A DNA stretch of 64,000 bases, taken from the NCBI GenBank assembly GCA_036571765.1, contig BROE01000001.1:8086961-8150960 (forward strand), given 5' to 3'. The position numbers and the translations under genes are program-made. Below, piece after piece: positions 1 to 11,284 of this stretch. The stretch is from Plecoglossus altivelis. Lineage: Eukaryota > Chordata > Actinopteri > Osmeriformes > Plecoglossidae. The first letter of the stretch is position 1. Each line of letters opens with the position of its first letter. The notes beneath the pieces are model-generated. The model saw only the letters and a list, made by a program, of their open reading frames with translations. It ran no database searches and was not told where the DNA came from.

Positions 1-101
1 ATTTGCTTAGACTTATTAACTCTGTAGTCATATGTAGTCATATTACCAGACACATCCTGATTATATAAGATTAATTCAACACCTATCCCACCTGAATGTC
101 C

Positions 102-103
<2 letters not shown>

Positions 104-144
<41 letters not shown>
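104..144. repeat. (GT)n microsatellite
   Basis: This is an uninterrupted run of about 20 GT dinucleotides. Open reading frames across it encode only Cys-Val repeats and are not genes. Confidence 0.95.
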
Positions 145-146
<2 letters not shown>

Positions 147-175
147 GCGCATGATGAAGGATTAGCAAGTAAACC

Positions 176-392
176 ATCAGTATCAGTGCCAGTATCAGTA
201 CCAGCATCAGTACCAGTATCAGTATTAGTATCAGTATTAGTACCAGTATCACCAGTATTAGTATCAGTGTTAGTACCAGTATCAGTACCTGTAGCACCAG
301 TATTAGTATCACTAGCATTAGTACCAGTATCAGTACCTGTAGCACCAGTATTGGTACCAGGATTAGTACCAGTATCAGTACCTGTAGCACCC
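176..392. repeat. imperfect AGTACCAGTATC-type minisatellite
   Basis: About 215 bp is built from 6-12 bp variants of 'ccagtatcagta', with interspersed 'cctgtagcaccagta' units that recur about every 55-60 bp (near 287, 332 and 380). This suggests a higher-order repeat made of several short units. The frame stays open because the unit length is a multiple of three; the predicted Val/Ser/Pro peptide has no protein-family features, so I treat this as non-coding. Confidence 0.85.
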
Positions 393-494
393 AGGGCATG
401 TCAGCTGGACAGGCCCTCCCAACTGCCCTCTCACTGGCTGGGGTGCCATTGCCACCCACTGCCCCTGCTGTGGCCTAGCACTGCTGGCTCCATG

Positions 495-495
<1 letters not shown>

Positions 496-537
<42 letters not shown>
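496..537. repeat. (GT)n microsatellite
   Basis: A second pure GT run of about 20 units lies about 100 bp beyond the minisatellite. Confidence 0.95.
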
Positions 538-538
<1 letters not shown>

Positions 539-628
539 GGTTTCAGCAGCATGGGAGGCTACTCTGTAAGATTAAGACTAATTATGGATTAATTAAAACT
601 AATGGGACCTGGCTCCTCCAGACTCTGT

Positions 629-1058
629 CCCCCTCCCCCCTCTCTCTCTCTCTTTCAATCTCTCCATCTCTCTCTCCATCTCTCTCCATCTCTCTCTCAA
701 TCTCTCTCCATCTCCCCATCTATCTCCATCTCTCTTCATCTTACTCCCTCTCTCTCTCCATCTCTCACTCCATCTCTCTCTCCATCTCTCTCAATCTCGC
801 TCCATCTCTTCATCTCACTCCATCTCTCTCGCTCCATCTCTCTATCAATCTCTCTCCATCTCTACATCTCTCTCTCCATCTCTCTCTCAATCTCACTCCA
901 TCTCTCCATCTCTCTCTCTATCTCTCCATCTCTCTCTCCAACTCACTCCATCTCTCTCAATCTCTCTCCATCTATCCATCTCTCTCAATCTCTCTCCATC
1001 TCTCTCATCTTCATCTCTCTGTCTCTATCTCTCTCCATCTCTATCTCATCTCATCTGT
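629..1058. repeat. pyrimidine tract of (TC)n and TCTCTCCATC units
   Basis: About 430 bp is almost purely pyrimidine on the + strand, made of 'tctctccatc' and 'tctctcaatc' variants. It reads through as Ser/Leu/Ile-rich frames with no start context or splice structure, so it is a simple repeat. Such mirror-like polypyrimidine tracts can form triplex DNA; that is a general property, not something shown here. Confidence 0.9.
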
Positions 1059-1885
1059 GTGTGTGAGTGTGTGTATGTGTAAAGAAGAAAGAGAAAGTGT
1101 TTGTGTTCATATCTGACTCTTCCTGAGTGTAGCTGTACTATTTACAGTAATTATCTAGGGCCCAATGTCCTCTGAACCTCATAGCAGTTATAGTAACATT
1201 CCAGGGTATATGTGTGTGTTTGTGAGAAGGTCAGAGTGTTACAGAGAGGGAATGTGTCTATTCCACAGAAATTTGTCTTGGCTGTTCTTTCACTCCCCTG
1301 AGCTTCAATTTCCTTCATACTCCTTCTACGGGTTCTGGAGAAAGAGGGAGTGAAGAGAAGCCATGTGGTTCTCAGCTCTCTCTACTTCCAGATACTTCTC
1401 TGTCTTGCCGTGAATTTCTAAGGAACGGAGCGGTGGGGATTTCTCCCTGAATTTGGTGGAAATCTGGGGGCAATCGTAAGAAGGGAATTGTGTGTACGAG
1501 CGTGTGCGTGGGCTGGTGCACGGACAAGCGTGCATGTGATGGCAGAGTGCAAGGATGTAACAACTCCCAGCTGCCTGGTTTTAGAGCACATCTGGAGGAA
1601 GAAAGAGAAACCGAGACGGCAGCAGAGATGGGGGAGGGGGTTGTGAGCGAGAGGACAGCAACACAGTTAGAAGGATGGCAAAGTGTTGAACTCACTGATG
1701 AAAACTGTTTGTTCTATGAGATGCAGCGCCACTAAGTCTGACCCATCTTGCATTTAGAGAATTTTAAACCTCAACATCATTCCCATAATACACACATACA
1801 CACAACAATAGGGTGATGATCAGAGAGTTATATTTACTCACTTTCAGACAACTGCACAGCAGGAACAAAACTATGTTATTGTATG

Positions 1886-1894
<9 letters not shown>

Positions 1895-1973
<79 letters not shown>

Positions 1974-1976
1974 CAT
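1895..1976. repeat. (GT)n microsatellite, about 40 units
   Basis: This is a long GT run, preceded by a short (TA) stretch and ending in 'gcgcgcgcatg'. The alternating purine-pyrimidine sequence is of the kind that can adopt Z-DNA. Confidence 0.95.
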
Positions 1977-2056
1977 GTGTGAGTTTGAATGCTTCTTTAG
2001 AAAGATGCATGCATATCTGTGTGTGAGTCTTGCATGTTTGGAGACTGTTACAGTCT

Positions 2057-2187
2057 GTAAGCCTGGACATGGTTATTCTCAGTCCCTCCAGACTGAAACA
2101 TTTTCAGTCTGGAGGGTTTGGAGTTGTGGGTTTGTAAACCTGGACATGGTTATTCTCAGTCCCTCCAGACTGAAACATTTTCAGTCT
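2057..2187. repeat. tandem duplication carrying a 15-bp inverted repeat
   Basis: A segment of about 54 bp (2057-2110) recurs 77 bp downstream (2134-2187) with one base change early in the unit. In the first copy the arm CCCTCCAGACTGAAA (2084-2098) is followed by a 3-base loop and its perfect reverse complement (2102-2116). In the second copy the 3' arm is interrupted after TTTCAGTCT. No coding sequence overlaps it. Confidence 0.85.
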
Positions 2188-2395
2188 ACGTAAAACAAAA
2201 TGGTGGAAAATGCAACAAGAAAGAGACGAGTGAGCTAGGGAGTGAGAAAGTGAAATGTAGTGGGGAAGGTAGGAAGAAAGAGTGGGAGATAGCATGGTTT
2301 TCTTTCATTTAGAAGGGGGATGGGTTCATTCCTGCTCTATGAGTCACTCCCTGAGACAGACCAGATCACCCCCACCACACAACTGTGTTTCTCTC

Positions 2396-2486
2396 ACGCG
2401 TACATGCATGCGTGCACACACATACTCACACATGCACGCATGCACACACCACACACATGCACACACACATGCACACACATGCACAC

Positions 2487-2519
<33 letters not shown>

Positions 2520-2575
2520 CATGCACACACACATAAACGTACACACACTTACACACATGCACACACACACACACC
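2396..2575. repeat. (CA)n with CATGCA interruptions
   Basis: About 180 bp of CA repeat is broken by 'catgcaca' and 'cgcaca' variants. Predicted His-Thr frames here are repeat artefacts. Confidence 0.95.
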
Positions 2576-2576
2576 G

Positions 2577-4708
2577 GTCCTTTGCTTTTCTCCTCTCTGT
2601 TTAAGGACAAATCCCTCCTCCCCAAGACAGGGAGAAGTTAAAGTGTTTTGTACAGTATAAAACCATGGTCAGTAATAGCTTTCCCTCTCTTCCCTTAATA
2701 CCATCCTGCTCGCTCTCTTCCTTCCCCTCATCCACCGCTCTCTCTACCTAGATACTGTTCATCAGGTACACACATTTCTGTTCTGTTGTCCTAGATAGTG
2801 TTGTACTGCTCCCATATTGTGGTTGTGAGGTTGGGCTGTATCCATAATTAGCCATACAAACTTCTGCGAAGCACCACATCCACACACACGTTTAGATTGC
2901 ACCCTGCTAATGATATTAGTGTGTATTAGTACATCATAAAAATGGCAGTAAAACATGCACATTAACTTGAAACACAACTTTATATAAAGGTGTGAGTGTA
3001 AATGAATAAGTATAGACCTCCCACTGAATGACCACCAACGCAAATATACATTCACCACTCAACAAAACACATACAAACATTCAGGACAGATAAACGCTGA
3101 TATTGAGTTGTTAAGAGTGTATACACATAGCACTGCCTGAGTGTAAACTCCCCTCTGTTCATGTGTCTGCAAATTAAAACCAGACAGCACGGAGGCCTGT
3201 AATCTTTGTGGTTTTGGAGAGAGAGAGAGAAGGAAAGACTAAATTCTTTTTTATATACAGTTCTATTTTAATCTGAATGTCCACATGAGTCAGATTACAG
3301 ACAAAGGACCAGATCAACTATATCTCAAAACCATGAGAACGGTGCGCTGGAGGTTACGCACGTAGTCACTTCAAGGCAATGTAACACATTATCTCACTTC
3401 TTATAATGGCAACCTGTTGATAAGTGTGTGTGTGTGGGGGGGGGGGGGCTATATGTATGTGTACGGTGAGTTTTCAAATTCCAAGTCAAATAAACAACAT
3501 ACACGCACGCACATTCAGACGAATGGACCCACGGCGCCTCCAAGTGGAAGATCTGAAACGCATCTGTGAGCGGTATAGGAGGAGGGATCACGGCGACTGA
3601 GTTGGGCTGAATAGGGAGAGCGAGCGCTTCTTCTGCGGGTAGCAAGCGCGCATCAGGGATCTAAATAATCGTTTCCCCTTTTCCCTTGAATACATTTAAT
3701 TGCGTATCTCACAAAGAGATGATAAACTGACCGACAAAGAGTTTATTTTGTTTCTGGAAGGTTACTGTCTCGAAGGTTAGGTCTTCGAAAGTTCGGTGAG
3801 TAACTTTTACGCACACACATCGTCCGCCAGCCTCTCGCTTACCTACTTTTCTTTCCTTTTCTCTTATTCTCTCTGCCTTCATGAACTTCTCTCTCTTTCC
3901 GTCGTCCGTCGTATGGCTCTGTTTTAAGTTGACTGACCGTATTGAGGGAACCTGCTATTAAGGTTCATACTTCAACTCAAACCTGGACTCACGAATCCCA
4001 GAAAATCAGACGTTGACTTATATTTCCCAGAATGATTTTTAACGACATACATCAGAGGCTATGGACTAGAAACATTTGTATATCATTTAACAGTTTAGAG
4101 TGATAATGTTAAATGTAATATTGTCTGACTGGCTGTCCCAAAGCTGGAACCAACTACATACACCCTCTGCATCGTATTCCCACATGTTTCCACGTCTCAC
4201 CACCAGAGGGGGCAACAGTTACGCGCCTGGTGCGCTCTATGCGAAGGGGGACATTCGCGAGTAAGACGATGTTAGGGACATGAGAAATGGCTAAAATGTG
4301 TGAGTGTCACACCGAATGCATGAGACTTCAGAACCCTGTCAGTTGTTATCCTTATTTTACTTGCAACGTACAGCCACCATCAAACCATCAACTTGAAGGT
4401 TTGACTGGACACCCTCGTTCTCTTGTGAAAATAGGCCAGTGAATGTTTTGCAGGAGTTAAACCTAAAATTTTTGAAAAAACAGTACTTTGAATTATATAT
4501 TAATTGCCAAAGATTTAATTTTATGTCTGTTGGACACTCTACATTTCTCAGGATGCCTGAATTTTCATGCGGTTGCCATGGGTTCCATGTTCTGCTGTCC
4601 AAAGTTGTGTTAGCAAGGGTTATGTACAGAAGTCACTGTCTAAACTGGACTACAGATAGAACAGTCCCATATTGAGACCAATCAGTCCATGACTCAGGTC
4701 CCTCCATC
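2577..4708. other. intergenic region upstream of col6a2
   Basis: I see no coding sequence here. There is a G homopolymer of about 14 bases after a short GT run (about 3436-3448). A GGTGAGT-like splice donor at 3796 is followed 900 bp later by an acceptor at 4697-4698 just before the col6a2 start codon. That makes a non-coding 5' exon ending at 3795 plausible; its start cannot be placed. Confidence 0.5.
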
Positions 4709-7700
4709 ATGCAGGTGGAGAAGATGATGCTGGGGTTAGAGGTCATCGCATTGTGCTTCCTGTTTGGAGCTGTGGTACAAGCCCAGTCCACCCCAGACTG
4801 CAACAGTAAGTGTCCAAATGCTGACCCCTTATACAGCACCAAATCACACCCAGTCAAATAAGATGCCAGTCAACCTGAAGTTGAGATGATCATTTCTAAT
4901 TGCTGTTGTCCTGCTTTAAGAAATAGCTGGTACTGAGCAGGGAATTGTTAATATAATTGACTAATTCAATTTTGAAGACCATAACCAGGCTGTTTGTTAA
5001 CCCTTCCAGAGAAACGTGACTGTATTTTGGATGTATACTTTGTGATTGACACATCTGAGACCATCGCTCTTCAAGAGCAGCCTCCTGGATCACTGGTCGA
5101 GAGCATCAAGGTTGCTGCTTGTCTATCATCATATATATACCGACACCCATATTTAGCTTTCCATTGTCCATTTGCTATAGTATAATCGTGCATGATAATA
5201 GTTCGGTTCAGGTAGATTCATCTACCTTTATTATGTTCCATATATGTTCTATGTTTGCACTTTCCTGCCACAGTAAATTCTGTGCTTGTATATCTTGCAT
5301 AGCGAATAAAACTGATTCTGATTCTGATGAAGCCATAGCTCTTTAGATTACCTCTTTGCACCCTCATCCCTTCCATTCAACAGATGTAAAGCAGTGTGAT
5401 GACATAACAACCTCACTCCATCCTCACACCATGGAAATACCTTCAAAATGTTTTAATAACATGTAATGCTGAACATCATTATGTATATGTGTGTGCCTAG
5501 ACGTTTACAGAGCGTTTTGCATCGCGTCTTGAAAATGCAGACTACAAAGGCTTGGTGAATATTCGCTGGTCCATCGGCGGATTGCACTTCTCCCAAACAC
5601 AGCAGGTGTTCAGTCCCATCACCTCCAAGGATGCCTTCATCCAGGTAGGGAATGCTCACTCAGGCACCGTCCCAAAGACACACCTGCCGATGCTGGAAAT
5701 CAGTCACCGTCATATTCTGTGGTTGTTGTTTATGTTTATGATAGGCTGTCCGGGGAATCAAATACCTGGGTAAGGGCACCTACATTGACTGTGCCCTCAA
5801 CAAAATGACCCAAGAAATGGTGAACAACCCATCCGACAGCGGCTCTCGGAAGTTCGCTGTTGTCATCACTGACGGTCATGTGACCGGAAACCCCTGCGAG
5901 GGGATCAAGGTGACGGCTGAAAGGGCTCGTGAAGCAGGCATCAAGATGTTTGTAGTGGCGGCGTCCAAGAACGTGGATGAGACGGGTCTGAAGGAGATCG
6001 CCAACTCTCCAGCTACCGTATACAGGAGGGACTTCATGGCTGTGGACCTGAGCCAGGGCAGGGCCATCATACAGGATGCCACCATAGACCGTATCATCAA
6101 GACCATGGTATAGCACTCACAAAGACTCCCACGTACAAATGTGCACATACAGAAACACGCACACACAAAGACTCGCATGCACAAATGTCCACATACAGAA
6201 ACACACAACCAAGGACACAAGGCACTCTCGCTAAACTCACAAACATGCACACAGACACAGGAAACGTTCACATTTACACTCCAAACTGCCCACATCAAAC
6301 ACACATATACAAGCAAACAAAGAATGAAAAAACACACACCAAACACACCCAAGTCTTGATCCTGGCTTATGTACCATTTTAACACTTGTGCTTTTCTGTT
6401 CACAGGCCCATTTGGCCTATCAGGAGGTGAGTCATAAGCTGCTGTTAAAGGGTTCTCCAGAAGGGGGCAGCACCAATACATTTCTCAACGTTATTATTGG
6501 AACTGAATGGATTTCTGTCTTGACGCAGAGAATCACAGTAGACCTACACTGTGATATAATGGTGTAATATGATCATGACACAAGGTTTGGATGTTTTCTT
6601 CCCAGTGTTATGAGGTGAAGTGTCTGGAGACTCCAGGACCATTCGGTCCAAAAGGACACCGGGGGCAAAAAGTGAGTTACACACAACCATACAAACAAAC
6701 AAACAAACAAACAAACACATAAACACAGATTCTTGTACTCTGCACAGTTATGATACTCTAATCTGTGCGTTTTCTAGGGGGCCAAAGGAGACAATGGAGA
6801 CCCTGGCCCTAAGGGTGAGAGAGGGCGACAGGGTGACCCTGGCATTGAGGGACCCATTGGTCAGCCTGGTGTCAAAGTAAGATCACAGTCACACAGTGTC
6901 TTTCACACTCAATACATTCTAGTAATGATTGGTTCTGCATTCAGTAACTTTTGTCTAATCCTTTTATCCCTGCAGGGTGAGGCAGGTCTGAGAGGCGAAA
7001 AGGTGAGAGACATTTTATCTGACTTCTCCATCATTGAAATCTAATGTTATCGGATGAGTATTATTTCAATGTGGAATCTATTCTACTCCGCTATTCACAA
7101 TGATTCTGCAATATGGATTATTGATTTGTTGTTGTGCTGATGGAACATTACAAATATGTGCGTCTTTTGTTGTCTTACAGGGAGAAATCGGATTAGAGGG
7201 GAAGAAGGTATGGTTCCACATGTATCTCTGATGTTTAGACTGTATGTTGTCTATTTCATTTAGTCAGCCAATCATCACCTAAATCTGAGTTCCAACTTCT
7301 AAATTACCATACACCTCGTCTCTCCATTATCAGGGCGAAGGCGGCCTCCCAGGACGCAACGGAACTGATGGACAGAAGGTAAGATAAGAGAAGAAGAGGA
7401 GAGGGATGGTTGAGAAGGAGAATGAAGTACTTCTGTCTATGGAACATTTACCGTGGGATGTTAGGATTGGTGATTGATTGCATGTATTTATGTTCTGCTA
7501 CTCCCTCTCTCTCTTTCTCTTTGCATTTGCCACTCTGTCTTTCCCTCTCAGGGAAAGATTGGACGGATTGGTTCTCCTGGTTGCAAAGGAGACCCTGGTG
7601 ACAGGGTAAGAATACTGTGGGTTGGATAACCACGTGTGTTCATGGGACATGGCAGACCTTTACCCATGAGTTTTAAGATGCTGGTGCACAAGAGCCATTG

Positions 7701-10676
7701 TTATGTTAGGTTGTGTGTGTGTCTGATGTGTTTTTGTGTCCATCATGTGGCAGGGTCTTGATGGTCACCCTGGAAATGTAGGCGATCCAGGACTGCCGGG
7801 CGTAGATGGAGAGAAGGTATGAGAAATACACTCACACCGGATCAATCAGTCCATTGTTACCTAGCCACATAGCTTACTGTGTGTGTTCTGTCTCCAGGGA
7901 GATTCAGGTCGCCCAGGAAGATCTGGCCCACCTGGCTTAGCAGGAGAGGGTGGACCAAAGGTAAACTGGAAGTGATGTCACAGCACATGGTGTGTCATAT
8001 TGACCTGAGACTTGTTGCCACCAGTCACAACATTGAGCAGATCATATCAGGCCAAGAGCCTCGCTCAGGGGTATATGTTTCTCCTTATGAGGTCAGAGAT
8101 GAGATTTTACGAGGTCAGAGCTTACATTTTATGAGGTCAGAGTTAAAATCTTCAACCATGTTATTTTTATAGGGGGAGAGAGGGAGTCCTGGCTCACCTG
8201 GCTTCCCAGGACAGAAAGGATCTCCGGTAAGATACCACCCACTCAAACACACACACACAAATACGATGTGTCTCAGTGTGTCCATTTATGGGTGTATTCT
8301 TTTCTTCCAGGGAACTGCTGGAGGACCAGGCTCTAGAGGAGAACCAGTGAGAACCTTTGACCTCCCTTTATATTCTGCATTTGTGAGTTGTGTGGTGTAT
8401 TTGTTTGTCTGATGGGTATTGTGCTGTATAGGGGAGAAGAGGAGATTTCGGACCTAAGGGAACTCAAGGACCAGACGGACCGAAAGGAGAACGAGTAGGT
8501 TCCACGCTTCACACACACAGTCAAACACAATCACACACAAGTTTGTGTTTGAGAAAAGGGCCTGTTGGCTAAGTTTGTCTCCATGATGTTCAGGACAAGC
8601 ATTCAGGGTTGTTTTATACCACCAACATACAGTACCAGTGCCTTCCTCTGAGGGTGCTTGTGTGTTTCAGGGTGAGGCCGGGCCTGAGGGAAAGAGAGGA
8701 CTTCCAGGTGAAGTAGGAAACAAAGGAACTAAGGTAATGTCCAGTGAATCCATAACCCCAATCCATATACCCTGCACACTTCCCCAGTTAACCAGTTCAC
8801 TGCCAAGCTCCTCAACCTCCTGTCTCCTATGCCATATGTGCAGGGGGACAACGGACTGCCAGGGCCAAGAGGCCAACCTGGCTCCCCAGGAGAACCAGGA
8901 AGAAACGTGAGTGAAAGTGTGTCATTGTATGTTTAGACTGCTTTCCCCAATTGTTCCAGAGCTTTCCTCATTTCCAAGTGACGTCACGAAAGAAGCATCA
9001 CATTACCTCCGAAACTTGATGTTATTTCTGGTTCTATGGTAACTGATATTTGTCTGACAGGGTACCCGCGGTGACCCAGGGGATGCTGGACCTGGAGGCG
9101 ACCCTGGTCTCTCTGGACCTAAGGTATACATCTGTGTTTGTGTTTGTGAGTGCTCCACATGATTCACCATGTTTTGATTGAATGTTTGGTCTGACATGTC
9201 TCTGTTCTCATCTAGGGTGACCGAGGAAGAGCTGGGTTCAGTTATCCTGGACCCAGAGGACCATCGGTACGAACGTATACACAGGCCTACACCCTCACCC
9301 AACAATGTAGTATTCTAACTAGTACAATGTAGTCTCACACACATACTCCTATACTCCAGTCAAATACATGTGTATGTGTGTCTATCTTATCTTGTGTGTG
9401 TGTGTGTGTGTTTATCATATCTCGTGTCTGTGTGTGTCTGTCTTATCTCGTGTGTCTGTATATATGTTATCTTGTGTGTGTGTGTGTGTGTGTCTATCTT
9501 ATCTCGTGTGTTTGTGTCTATCTTGTCTTGTGTGTGTGTATCTTATCTTGTGTGCGTGTGTGTGTGCGTGTGCGTATGTGTGTGTATCATATTTCCTGTG
9601 TGTGTGCGTGTGTGTGTGTGTGCACAGGGTGACCGAGGTGAGAAGGGTGGCCCCGGCCCCAGAGGAGGCAGAGGAGATTGTGGGCCGAAGGGAACACCAG
9701 GTATCAAAGGAACTCCAGGAGAAGAAGTGAGTCACACGTTCCTCTCATCTGGACTTAAAAGCTGCATGACGTACCTACCTGGCCTCTGTCCAACATGCTC
9801 CTCTTTGACTCACAGGGTGAGCCGGGAGCACAGGGAGAACCTGGCCTCAGAGGACCAAGAGGAGATGGAGGGACAGACGTAAGCACTAACATGCCCACGA
9901 GCATGTCATGCAGACAACACATCACCTAGATTAGGGTGTGTTGTTTGTCCACCAGTCTGAAGATGAAATGTCGAGCAGCTGAACTGGACCCCAGTTCACA
10001 TGTGGGCGTCAGCCAAGCAAGACCAGACTAAACACAGATGATGTGCTTCAGTCTCCATCTGTATACAAATTGAGGATGCCTATGTACCGGATGCAGAGCT
10101 AATGACTTGCCCACCACACTAGAATGACAGGTTGTGATGTCATTTTGTTTTCCTCTCCAGGGAGATACTGGCCCTCAGGGAGACCCTGGCCTTACAGTAA
10201 GAACATCTGTCCTCCTTCAAAAGTACCACTTTTATTATGGATTCTGTCTGAGCGTGAGGTCAAATGATTTCATTTGATGTTCTTGTAGGAGTGCGATGTC
10301 ATGAACTACGTTAGAGAGACCTGTGGTTGCTGTGGTTAGTACTCCTATTGATTATCTAATACAATGTTCCTTGCAGTGTTCCGGCATGTGTGTTCACATG
10401 TAACTAAGTGTGGTTGGGTGGCTCTTGTATGTCTTCCTACAGATTGTGAGAAGCGATGCGGTGCGTTGGACATTGTGTTCGTGATTGACAGTTCTGAGTC
10501 AGTCGGTCTGACCAACTTCACTCTGGAGAAGAATTTTGTCATCAATACCATGAACAGGCTGGGATCAATGGCCAAAGACCCCAATTCAGAAACAGGTAAG
10601 CAGGCTCACTTTGGTGTTTGTCTGTGTGTATGTGAGTGAGTGAGTGAGTGAGTGAGTGAGTGAGTGCGTGTGTGTG

Positions 10677-10755
<79 letters not shown>

Positions 10756-11252
10756 ACGGGCACATGACGTGTGTCTGTGCATGAGTGTGTGTGCGTGCGT
10801 GTGCAGTAACAGTGTATTTCTCCTCAGGTACTAGAGTGGGTGTTGTACAGTACAGTCACAGTGGAACCTTCCAAGCCATTCGTCTGAATGACTCCAAGAT
10901 CGACTCACTGTCTGCCTTCAAGGTACACACACACACCTAGATAGTATATTCCATTCCTCTCTCACACACCCTTCTACACTCTGACCGCTTGGCTACCTCT
11001 GCAGGATGCAGTGAAGCGTCTGGAGTGGATCGCTGGTGGGACTTGGACCCCGTCAGCTCTGAAGTATGCCTATGATAACCTGATCAAGGACAGTCGTCGA
11101 GCTAAAGCCAACGTCACTGTTGTGGTCATCACCGATGGACGCTTTGACCCACGAGACGATGACACACTGCTCACCTACCTTTGCAGGTACCATGAGTGTG
11201 TGTGAAATGTGTGTGTTGGCGGGTGGAAGGGAATCAATATTGCAACTCTCTA

Positions 11253-11284
<32 letters not shown>

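Noticed and set aside
76..1116. Several overlapping 120-205 codon open frames on both strands
   Set aside because: They are translations of (GT)n, the 176-392 minisatellite and the pyrimidine tract; composition is Val/Leu/Ser/Cys repeats only.
1764..2660. His-Thr and Cys-Val open frames
   Set aside because: They lie in CA/GT arrays; no splice or domain evidence.
5736..6481. Antisense frames of 126 and 201 codons over the first VWA domain
   Set aside because: They are shadows of a well-supported col6a2 exon on the + strand.
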